Source: Gammaproteobacteria bacterium (GTDB lineage Bacteria > Pseudomonadota > Gammaproteobacteria > Chromatiales > Chromatiaceae). From it: 9,800 nucleotides of DNA. The notes beneath the pieces are model-generated. The model was given only the letters and a program-made list of their open reading frames with translations, searched no databases and had not been told where the DNA came from. Where the stretch lies: assembly GCA_013041975.1 (NCBI GenBank), contig JABDQZ010000303.1, forward strand, positions 1 through 9,800, given 5' to 3'. Position numbers and translations under genes: made by a program. This document shows positions 1 through 5,622 of this stretch, one piece after another. Each line of letters opens with the position of its first letter. Position 1 is the stretch's first letter.

Positions 1-381
1 GCCCTGTACATCACCGACCAACAGCCCAGTTGTCACGTCTTCACGATTGATCACAAGCACACGCGAACGCCTGTTTGTGACAATGGGTTTACCGCCGAGG
101 AATGCTTGCAAATCAATAATTGGCAGCAGATTACCGCGAATATTGGCTATGCCCTTGACCCAGACTTTTGCGCCGGGAACCCGCGTCAGGCGACTGGGCA
201 AAATCAGGATCTCGCTCACTTCATCCATTGGAGCCAGTACCCGTATTCCCGCTACCTTGAAAGCAAGACCAGCCCACAACGAGGCAAAACCGTCCTGATC
301 ATCAACCACGGTTGTTCTGGCAAGACTTCGGGCTTCGATATCCTGCAGTATCTCAATTGCTGAAGCGGTATCCGGATTCAT
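1..381 (-). CDS. pilI: PilI-like CheW-domain adaptor of twitching motility (3' part beyond the window)
   Basis: The minus-strand frame from the ATG at 381 is open to base 1 and gives 127 residues; the C-terminal part lies outside the window. The reading frame shows a CheW core: strand residues WAGLAFKVAGIRVLAP (36-51), then the hallmark block from VPG (68-70) through KGIANIRGNLLPIIDL (76-91), and a following LLVGDV near the cut. PilI proteins are usually around 175-180 residues, so roughly 50 are missing. In the Pil-Chp pathway PilI couples the membrane receptor PilJ to the histidine kinase ChpA at the cell pole, controlling type IV pilus function through PilG and PilH. It starts 27 bases after pilH, in the conserved order pilG-pilH-pilI, so it is almost certainly in one operon; pilJ is expected next. 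The site ahead of the ATG is a poor Shine-Dalgarno match. Domain assignment is secure; the PilI identity rests largely on context. Confidence 0.9.
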   Translation of the reverse strand, partial: MNPDTASAIEILQDIEARSLARTTVVDDQDGFASLWAGLAFKVAGIRVLAPMDEVSEILILPSRLTRVPGAKVWVKGIANIRGNLLPIIDLQAFLGGKPIVTNRRSRVLVINREDVTTGLLVGDVQG

Positions 382-408
382 AACTCAGGCTGATCGTAGA
401 TTGATTGA

Positions 409-771
409 CTAGGCCAGCACTTCATTGATTTTTTCAATGAGTTCCTTTTTCTGAACAGGCTTGACCAGATAGGCAGTAGCACCCTGCCTTAATCCCCACT
501 CCTTGTCAGTGCGCTGGTCCTTGGTAGTGACCATGACGATAGGAATATCAGCGGTATCGGCATTCTTGGAAATCTTGCGGGTTGCCTGAAAACCGTTCAT
601 TCCCGGCATGACAACATCCATCAAGATAGCATCAGGTTTATGGTCTGATGCAGCAGTAACACCATCTTCACCATTTTCAGCGGTGACCACATCATGTCCT
701 GCCTCTTCTACTGCAGATTTGAGGATATGCATTTCAGTGGGAGAGTCGTCAACAATAAGTATTTTTGCCAT
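409..771 (-). CDS. pilH: PilH-like single-domain response regulator (twitching motility)
   Basis: This 120-residue protein is a lone CheY-type receiver domain with no output domain. The residues needed for phosphorylation are present: acidic pair D8-D9, phosphoacceptor D52 (in ILMDVVMPGMNG), switch threonine T82 and the conserved lysine K104 in YLVKP. The sequence KDQRTDKEWGLRQGATAYLVKP is typical of PilH. In the Pil-Chp system PilH is one of two response regulators phosphorylated by ChpA; work in Pseudomonas aeruginosa links it to pilus retraction and twitching and to restraining PilG-dependent signalling. It lies 26 bases downstream of pilG and ends 27 bases before pilI on the same strand, so co-transcription is likely. 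The ribosome site is weak (GAG-rich purines about ten bases upstream of the ATG). Assignment as PilH rather than a generic CheY follows from its place directly after pilG. Confidence 0.93.
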   Translation of the reverse strand: MAKILIVDDSPTEMHILKSAVEEAGHDVVTAENGEDGVTAASDHKPDAILMDVVMPGMNGFQATRKISKNADTADIPIVMVTTKDQRTDKEWGLRQGATAYLVKPVQKKELIEKINEVLA

Positions 772-797
772 ATTATTTTTCTCGTAATTATTTAAGG

Positions 798-1193
798 TCA
801 GGCATTTACTGAAAAATCCCGTATAGCACCCAACAGTTCGTCTTTGGTAAAAGGTTTAGTCAAATACTGATCCGAGCCAACAACCCTGCCCCTGGCCCTG
901 TCAAACAGACTGTCTTTGGATGAAAGCATAATGACAGGGGTTTTCTTGAAATCCTTGTTATTTTTAATCAATGCGCATGTCTGGTAACCATCCAGGCGCG
1001 GCATCATGATATCTACAAAAATAATATCCGGACGACTGTCAGCAATTACAGACAAGGCCTCAAAGCCATCCGTTGCGGTAATTACTTCGCAACCGGCTTT
1101 TTTGAGCAATGTTTCTGCTGTCCTTCGAATGGTTTTACTGTCATCAATTACCATGACCTTCAGGCCGGTAATGTCATTATTATCTTCTGCCAC
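798..1193 (-). CDS. pilG: PilG-like single-domain response regulator (twitching motility)
   Basis: The protein has 131 residues and is a single receiver domain with a short polar N-terminal extension. Visible active-site residues are D17-D18 (VIDDSKTIRR), phosphoacceptor D61 (FVDIMMPRLDGYQ), S91 in the switch position and K113 in YLTKPF. The motif pattern and SSKDSLFDRARGRVVGSDQYLTKPF match PilG. In Pseudomonas, PilG promotes pilus extension and stimulates the adenylate cyclase CyaB through FimL/FimV. The start is a GTG at 1191-1193, supported by a good purine-rich ribosome site six bases upstream. It is the first gene of the minus-strand pil cluster and is divergent from gshB, with about 220 bases between the two starts. 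The region upstream contains a perfect 14-base palindrome that may be an operator. Nothing in the protein is unusual. Confidence 0.93.
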   Translation of the reverse strand: MAEDNNDITGLKVMVIDDSKTIRRTAETLLKKAGCEVITATDGFEALSVIADSRPDIIFVDIMMPRLDGYQTCALIKNNKDFKKTPVIMLSSKDSLFDRARGRVVGSDQYLTKPFTKDELLGAIRDFSVNA

Positions 1194-1199
1194 CGCGAT

Positions 1200-1209
1200 C
1201 CCCTTTCCT
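1200..1209 (-). promoter_or_regulatory. Ribosome binding site deciding the GTG start of pilG
   Basis: On the minus strand the bases AGGAAAGGGG end six bases before the GTG at 1193. This is the best Shine-Dalgarno match near this gene and supports GTG as the true start, since no ATG with comparable spacing is nearby. Confidence 0.6.
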
Positions 1210-1231
1210 GGGCTTGTTAATTCAGGATTAT

Positions 1232-1245
1232 TGACTAGTTAGTCA
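1232..1245. promoter_or_regulatory. Perfect 14-base palindrome upstream of pilG, possible operator
   Basis: TGACTA and its exact reverse complement TAGTCA flank a two-base centre (GT). The palindrome begins 39 bases upstream of the pilG start codon. That places it where a promoter for the pil operon would be expected, beside a weak AATAAT -10-like box (minus strand, 1227-1232). The centre is too short for a stable RNA hairpin loop, so a DNA-binding dimer site is the more natural reading. I do not recognise the motif as belonging to a known regulator. The palindrome is observed directly; its function is inference. Confidence 0.35.
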
Positions 1246-1288
1246 GCAACGAAGGGAGTCTGGTTATCATTATGATTTCCCCCGTTCG

Positions 1289-1310
1289 TGTTGCTGTTAT
1301 CGACGCAACA
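1289..1310. repeat. Inverted repeat TGTTGC/GCAACA in the pilG-gshB divergent region
   Basis: TGTTGC (1289-1294) and GCAACA (1305-1310) form exact six-base arms around a ten-base spacer, one helical turn apart in a spacing that suits a dimeric DNA-binding protein. It lies about 100 bases from both start codons. Six-base arms can arise by chance in a region this long, so this is a weak candidate. Confidence 0.2.
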
Positions 1311-1319
1311 TTTCACAAC

Positions 1320-1347
1320 TTTAATTATTTTTCCACAAAATTATGAT
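1320..1347 (+). promoter_or_regulatory. Candidate sigma-70 promoter for gshB-apbE-tonB
   Basis: A good -10 box TATGAT (1342-1347) sits in a strongly AT-rich stretch just before a run of nine T (1347-1355). The -35 is poor: TTTAAT at 1320-1325 with a 16-base spacer matches only three consensus positions. A transcript from here would begin near 1354. That would leave a leader of about 60 bases before the gshB start at 1415 and exclude the earlier in-frame ATG at 1343. The call is tentative. Confidence 0.35.
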
Positions 1348-1414
1348 TTTTTTTTCAATAAAATTAACACCTGTCAATGCTGTACAAGCCGAAAATAAAC
1401 ATTATGATTTGCTC

Positions 1415-2368
1415 ATGAATATTTCCCTCGGCGTCCTCATGGACCCAATCCACAAGATCAATACCCGCAAAGACAGCACATTTGCCATGTTGCTGGAAGC
1501 TCAGGCACGTGGCTGGAAGCTGTACTATATGGAGCAAAAAGATCTGAACCTGAAAAACAACCATGTCATCGCTCACTGCCGACAATTGTCGGTGACTGAC
1601 GACAGCAAAAACTGGTTTGAATTTGGCGAACACAGTGAGATAGCTGTTTCCGAACTGGATGTCATATTAATGCGCAAGGACCCGCCGTTTGATATGAACT
1701 ATATCTATACGACATATCTGCTGGAACTTTCCGGCACGCTGGTAGTAAATAATCCACAAACACTGCGCGATGCCAATGAAAAACTGTCTACCGCATGGTT
1801 TCCTCAATGCTGTGCCCCGACACTGGTATCCAGCGATGCCGAGGAATTCAAACATTTCATTGATGAGCAGCAGGATATTATCGTCAAACCCCTGGATGGC
1901 ATGGGTGGGGCCTCGATCTTTCGTGTCAGACAGCAGGATCCCAATACCAATGTGATTCTTGAAACATTGACTGAACACGGCAATCGTCCGGTGATGGGGC
2001 AACGTTTTATTGCGGAAATTACCGAAGGGGATAAACGCATCCTCATCGTTAACGGTGAAACTGTTCCTTATTCGCTGGCCCGCATACCTAAAGAAGGAGA
2101 AAACAGAGGCAACCTTGCCGCTGGCGGCAGTGGCGTTGGCATGACACTGACTGAACGTGATCACTGGATTTGCCAGCAGGTCGCCCCTGAACTCAAAAAA
2201 CGCGGGATATTATTTGCCGGCATTGATGTCATTGGCGACTATCTCACCGAAATCAACATCACCAGCCCGACCTGTATTCGTGAGCTGGACAAGATGTTTG
2301 ATCTGAACATCAGCGCCATGCTTATGGACGCCATCGAGGCCAAACTGAAGGACAAGCCTGCATCATGA
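1415..2368 (+). CDS. gshB: Glutathione synthetase
   Basis: Catalyses the ATP-dependent ligation of gamma-glutamylcysteine and glycine to make glutathione, the second step of the pathway, in the cytoplasm. From the ATG at 1415 the protein has 317 residues, matching the roughly 316 of Escherichia coli GshB. The start MNISLGVLMDPIHKIN aligns with E. coli MIKLGIVMDPIANIN. Other family signatures in order are DVILMRKDPPFD, LRDANEKLSTAWF, KPLDGMGGASIFRV (ATP-grasp glycine-rich loop), RGNLAAGGSG, and TEINITSPTCIRE near the C terminus (metal and ATP binding). An in-frame ATG at 1343 would add 24 residues without family counterpart and lies inside the candidate promoter, so I reject it. The Shine-Dalgarno site is poor. 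The stop overlaps the apbE start. gshB divergent from pilG is the arrangement known in Pseudomonas. Confidence 0.97.
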   Translation: MNISLGVLMDPIHKINTRKDSTFAMLLEAQARGWKLYYMEQKDLNLKNNHVIAHCRQLSVTDDSKNWFEFGEHSEIAVSELDVILMRKDPPFDMNYIYTTYLLELSGTLVVNNPQTLRDANEKLSTAWFPQCCAPTLVSSDAEEFKHFIDEQQDIIVKPLDGMGGASIFRVRQQDPNTNVILETLTEHGNRPVMGQRFIAEITEGDKRILIVNGETVPYSLARIPKEGENRGNLAAGGSGVGMTLTERDHWICQQVAPELKKRGILFAGIDVIGDYLTEINITSPTCIRELDKMFDLNISAMLMDAIEAKLKDKPAS

Positions 2369-3432
2369 ATTTTCGCTTCAAAGAACCCAGAATTCTTGCC
2401 TGGATGCCATTTATCGTCATTATTTTACTGATATTACTTTGGCAATCGACGCCCAATCTTCCTGTACACAATGAGCGCTTCATGGCGTTTGGCACCTTGA
2501 TGGATATCAGTATCGTCGGTGTCAGCAAGGAATTATCGGAAAGCGCTGTTGAACAGCTCGAAAAAGACTTCCAGCAGATGCACCAGCTTTGGCATGCCTG
2601 GGCCCCGGGACCGCTGGGACGTGTCAATAAACTGTTGGCTGAAGGCCAGACTTTTTCCGCCCCCACTTCTGTGCTGCCACTCATTGAAGTCGCTCAGGAT
2701 CTCGCACAAAAGAGTGACCACCTTTTTAATCCATCTATCGGCAAACTGGTCAGCCTGTGGGGATTCCACACGGACAACCCTCATGGCCACACCCCCCCGG
2801 AAGACAACCAAATCAAACAACTGCTTGAGCTGGATCCCCGAATGTCCGACATCAGCATTGATGACTTTAAACTCTCTTCCGACAACTCTTCCGTTCAGCT
2901 GGATTTTGGTGCTTTTGGTAAAGGCTTCGGCATAGACCGCGCAATTGAAGCACTCAAGGAAATGGGTATTGAAAATGCGATCATCAATGCAGGCGGTGAC
3001 TTGCGTGCCATTGGCTCACGTGCCGGCAAGCCATGGAGAATTGCTGTCAAACGCCCTAGCGGTGCCGGTGTTCTAGGCGTTATCAAAACCAATTCCGACG
3101 AAAGCATTTTTACCTCGGGGGACTACGAGCGCAACTTTACCTACGAAGGTAAACGCTACCACCATATCATCGACCCCCGCACCGGATATCCTGCTGAAGG
3201 CGTTTCCTCAGTCACCGTGATTCACAGTGATGCAACCACCGCAGATGCTGCAGCCACAGCATTGTTTGTTGCCGGTAAAAAAGACTGGCACCGGATTGCC
3301 CGCCAGATGCAGATACGTTACGTCCTGCTGATTGACTCTGAAGGTACCTTACACATGAACCCTGCCATGCAAAAACGCATTGAATTACTGGGTTCAAATA
3401 ATAAAATCCTGATTAGTCCACCGTTGACCTGA
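2365..3432 (+). CDS. apbE: FAD:protein FMN transferase (ApbE family), membrane anchored
   Basis: ApbE proteins covalently attach FMN from FAD to a threonine or serine of target flavoproteins (for example NqrB/NqrC, RnfD/RnfG) on the outer face of the inner membrane, with Mg2+. The 355-residue protein has a single hydrophobic segment at about 11-27, then FMAFGTLMDI (39-48), SGKL-region equivalent FNPSIGKLVSLWGF (121-134), GAFGKGFGID (182-191), NAGGDLRAIG (208-217), SGDYERNF (251-258), HHIIDPRTGYPA (266-277) and the metal-binding DATTADA (289-295). All expected catalytic motifs are present. No lipobox cysteine follows the hydrophobic segment, whereas many family members are lipoproteins; here the segment probably stays as an anchor. 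The ATG overlaps the gshB TGA (ATGA), implying translational coupling. No obvious flavinylation target is encoded in the window. Confidence 0.95.
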   Translation: MNFRFKEPRILAWMPFIVIILLILLWQSTPNLPVHNERFMAFGTLMDISIVGVSKELSESAVEQLEKDFQQMHQLWHAWAPGPLGRVNKLLAEGQTFSAPTSVLPLIEVAQDLAQKSDHLFNPSIGKLVSLWGFHTDNPHGHTPPEDNQIKQLLELDPRMSDISIDDFKLSSDNSSVQLDFGAFGKGFGIDRAIEALKEMGIENAIINAGGDLRAIGSRAGKPWRIAVKRPSGAGVLGVIKTNSDESIFTSGDYERNFTYEGKRYHHIIDPRTGYPAEGVSSVTVIHSDATTADAAATALFVAGKKDWHRIARQMQIRYVLLIDSEGTLHMNPAMQKRIELLGSNNKILISPPLT

Positions 3433-3450
3433 ATCACCGGCTGAAACCCC

Positions 3451-4338
3451 ATGTCATCCCTCGCCCACAGCATCAACTCCAGCGACCGCCTAGGAATGAT
3501 GCTGCTGGTCGCGGTCATCATTCACGCCCTGCTGATTCTCGGCGTGGTTTTCGACACCTATGTCCCCAGCAAGGAAACCAGTGAAAAGGCTCTGGATATC
3601 ATTGTGGTGCGTAATCCTCTACCCGAGAAGAATGACAAAAAGGCTGACTTTCTGGCTCAACAGTCACAAAAAGGTGGCGGTGAACTGGAAGAGAAAAAGA
3701 AACTGGCTTCACTACCTTCAAAACCTACGGTACAGCCTCAACCGGTAAAACGTGTTGAACAAACACCGGTCAAAAAAGCGCCAGCGCCGGCCCCGGCCAA
3801 GAAAGTCATCGTCAAGAAAAAGCCGGTAAAGAAAAAACTGTCTACACAAACCAAACCGAAAGTCGTCAAGAAAACACCCAAGAGAATCAGCATGGACCAG
3901 CTGATGAGTTCAACCCAGGCTGAGATTGAAATGCTCACGGCTGAAATCGATTTACGTAAACAAACCCAGTCTCGCAAACCCCGACGCAAACATATCAACA
4001 GCAGCACCCAGGAATATAAATATGCCGCCTATCTGACCGCATGGCGCAGAAAGGTGGAGAACATTGGTAACCTGAATTACCCGGATGAAGCCAAGCGCAA
4101 GAAAATCTACGGCAACATTCTGATGACGGTCGTCCTCAAACCCGATGGCAAGGTTAAAAACATCAAGATCCGCAAATCATCCGGTCACAAGATACTTGAC
4201 GATGCCGCGGTGCGCATCGTCAATCTCGCTTCACCTTTCGCTCCCTTTCCGGCAAATATCCGCAAGGAAACCGATGAACTGGTTATTACCCGGACATGGC
4301 AGTTTGTCAGCGGCCATACTTTGTTTCAAAGTAAATGA
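3451..4338 (+). CDS. tonB: TonB-family energy transducer, likely TonB3-type linked to twitching genes
   Basis: The 295-residue protein has the TonB layout: a short cytoplasmic N terminus, one transmembrane helix at about 14-34 carrying a histidine (H25) like the functionally important TonB membrane histidine, a Lys/Pro-rich periplasmic linker (about 85-145), a charged helical stretch (148-175) and a C-terminal TonB domain (about 190-288). The last includes NLNYPDEAKRKKIYGNI, VVLKPDGKVKNIKIRKSSGH and LDDAAVRIVNLASPF. TonB proteins pass proton-motive energy from ExbB-ExbD to outer-membrane receptors. No exbB/exbD or receptor is in the window. In Pseudomonas aeruginosa the TonB gene beside gshB-pilG (tonB3) is reported to be needed for twitching motility, so a pilus-related role is a reasonable inference. 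The start is 18 bases after apbE with a weak ribosome site; the gene is probably last in the operon and ends 3 bases from the convergent adaptor gene. Confidence 0.9.
   Translation: MSSLAHSINSSDRLGMMLLVAVIIHALLILGVVFDTYVPSKETSEKALDIIVVRNPLPEKNDKKADFLAQQSQKGGGELEEKKKLASLPSKPTVQPQPVKRVEQTPVKKAPAPAPAKKVIVKKKPVKKKLSTQTKPKVVKKTPKRISMDQLMSSTQAEIEMLTAEIDLRKQTQSRKPRRKHINSSTQEYKYAAYLTAWRRKVENIGNLNYPDEAKRKKIYGNILMTVVLKPDGKVKNIKIRKSSGHKILDDAAVRIVNLASPFAPFPANIRKETDELVITRTWQFVSGHTLFQSK
4317..4333. other. Small hairpin at the convergent tonB/adaptor 3' ends
   Basis: TACTTTG and CAAAGTA form a perfect seven-base stem around a TTT loop, in the last codons of tonB and 9 bases before the adaptor stop codon. 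It is A/T rich with only two G-C pairs, and no T tract follows on either strand, so it is a poor intrinsic terminator. It is the only symmetrical element at this junction. Confidence 0.25.
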
Positions 4339-4341
4339 TTG

Positions 4342-5553
4342 CTATTTGGCCTGCCCAGCCTCAACACCATCATCAACAGCCTTCAGGGAATAGGAACTGG
4401 CGCCAAGCTGACTGCCTGATAACAGCCAGGACGCAGGATGATCGACCACCAGGTCATTTTGCATCAGGCCATAATCCACGACCTGCCTGCCGTTATCCAG
4501 CTTTCGACCAAGGCGCACCAGACGCAATTCTGTGGTTCTGGTTTCATCCACCACAAAAATAACCGGCAATCCACCACGCGTGGTTATCACGCTTTCTGGT
4601 ACCACTATCACCGTTGCGTCGGTATTGACATCAGGATCGGGAAGATAGACCTCCGCATAAGTCCCGGTCGCACTTTGCAACGTCTCAGGCAGATTAAACT
4701 CCACTGTTACCGTATGCTGCGCGGGATCTGCTTTGGGAAAAATATTATCCACCACAACACCGGTCAACATATCTCCGACATCAATTTTGGCCAGCAACTC
4801 ATCGCCTTCACGTAGAACATGAGCCAGCTTAACCGGGATATCCGCAGTAATCTGAAGCTGACTGACATCCTCAAAGCTCAACAAAGGCTGACCGGGCTGG
4901 ACAGTATCACCTTCTTCGGCATGCTTTTCGACAATAACACCATCGAATGGAGCAATACTCCTTGAATCACGCAGCCTGGTGTCAATCTGCTCAATCGCTG
5001 CATTCGCCTGTTGCAGGGCCTGGGCAGCCTGCGTCACCTGGGTACTGCTGGAATAAACCCTGGCACCGCGTTCAACATCGTAGTCACGCTTGCCAAACAT
5101 GCCGGACATGGGTTTTGTAAACATCTGGTCAAACAGCCCTGGCACTCCCATACCGCCGGGCGTATCCAGAGATGAACCCGGCGAGGCGAGAACCTGATTG
5201 CGCTGTACCATGGCATTGGACAACGCCGCATTGGCACTATGCCATTGTGACTCGGCCTCACGTCGCCTGGCCCTGAGTTCAGACTCGTCAAGCGCTAACA
5301 AGATACTGCCTTTTTCGAAAAAATCGCCTTCCTGTCCATAAATACTGACAATGCGCCCTGGCAGCTGTGCTGACAACATGACCGATTTACGTGCAGCCAC
5401 TTTTCCGCCTATCGGAATCATCGAATACAGACTTTGACTGCTGGTGACCGGAATCACCTGGTTTTGAACCACCTCAGCCGAGACAAAGCCAGACATTGCC
5501 AACAACAATGCCATCAATTTGACTCTGGCGGCGCTCTGATCAATTCGCTTCAT
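4342..5553 (-). CDS. RND efflux periplasmic adaptor (membrane fusion protein, HlyD/AcrA family)
   Basis: This 403-residue protein links an RND permease to an outer-membrane channel. It has an N-terminal signal sequence (hydrophobic core about 12-23, likely cut after VSA at 26) with no lipobox cysteine. Then comes a first lipoyl half (about 47-90, including KVAARKSVMLSAQLPGRI and GDFFEKGSILLALDE), a helical hairpin (about 91-198), the second lipoyl half (APFDGVIVEKHAEEGDTVQPGQPLL, 201-225) and beta-barrel and membrane-proximal domains (about 230-390). The odd feature is residues 123-168. Between the two hairpin helices lies a long Gly/Pro/Met/Phe-rich stretch containing GGMGVPGLFDQMF and SGMFGKRDYD instead of a tight turn. 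The gene is divergent from the RND permease, 58 bases apart, which implies a paired pump with shared control. No outer-membrane factor gene is adjacent. Substrate is not predictable from the sequence. Confidence 0.9.
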   Translation of the reverse strand: MKRIDQSAARVKLMALLLAMSGFVSAEVVQNQVIPVTSSQSLYSMIPIGGKVAARKSVMLSAQLPGRIVSIYGQEGDFFEKGSILLALDESELRARRREAESQWHSANAALSNAMVQRNQVLASPGSSLDTPGGMGVPGLFDQMFTKPMSGMFGKRDYDVERGARVYSSSTQVTQAAQALQQANAAIEQIDTRLRDSRSIAPFDGVIVEKHAEEGDTVQPGQPLLSFEDVSQLQITADIPVKLAHVLREGDELLAKIDVGDMLTGVVVDNIFPKADPAQHTVTVEFNLPETLQSATGTYAEVYLPDPDVNTDATVIVVPESVITTRGGLPVIFVVDETRTTELRLVRLGRKLDNGRQVVDYGLMQNDLVVDHPASWLLSGSQLGASSYSLKAVDDGVEAGQAK

Positions 5554-5590
5554 TCGGTCTGTAACCTGCTAAAATTAGTGGATACCCTTC

Positions 5591-5603
5591 TTCTATTATA
5601 GAA
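5591..5603. promoter_or_regulatory. 13-base perfect inverted repeat in the divergent efflux promoter, candidate operator
   Basis: TTCTAT and ATAGAA are exact reverse complements around a single T. The repeat lies in the 58-base gap between the adaptor and permease start codons. It is centred on the consensus -10 hexamer of the minus strand, so a bound dimer would block adaptor transcription and could also affect the permease. No regulator gene is encoded nearby. The symmetry may partly reflect the -10 sequence itself. Confidence 0.35.
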
Positions 5604-5622
5604 TTTCGAGCATGTCGAACAA
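5595..5622 (-). promoter_or_regulatory. Candidate sigma-70 promoter for the adaptor gene
   Basis: Read on the minus strand, a perfect TATAAT (5600-5595) is preceded by TTGTTC (5622-5617) with a 16-base spacer; the -35 keeps the important TTG. The transcript would start near 5588, about 35 bases ahead of the adaptor ATG. The -35 box overlaps the first codons of the permease if the permease starts at 5612. Confidence 0.45.

Noticed and set aside
1347..1355. Run of nine T as a rho-independent terminator or slippage site
   Set aside because: No GC-rich hairpin precedes it, and it lies upstream of the accepted gshB start, so neither termination nor coding slippage is supported.
1343..1414. A 24-residue N-terminal extension of gshB from the ATG at 1343
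   Set aside because: The 317-residue version from 1415 matches E. coli GshB at its N terminus; the extension has no family counterpart and overlaps the likely promoter and a T9 run.
1667..2164. Long open frames antisense to gshB, and similar antisense frames within the permease (for example 7562-8089)
   Set aside because: They lie fully inside well-supported genes, have no recognisable motifs, and are explained as shadows of the coding strand.
2365..3432. ApbE taken as part of an Rnf/Nqr or other flavin-based electron transfer cluster
   Set aside because: No Rnf, Nqr or FMN-binding-domain gene, and no flavinylation-type motif that I could see, occurs in the window.
3760..3850. Tandem repeat in the tonB gene (GCGCCGGCC-like units and Lys codon runs)
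   Set aside because: It is the ordinary low-complexity Pro/Lys linker expected in TonB proteins, not a separate repeat element.
4317..4333. Bidirectional terminator between tonB and the adaptor gene
   Set aside because: The seven-base stem is A/T rich and lacks a T tract on either side; kept only as a low-confidence hairpin.
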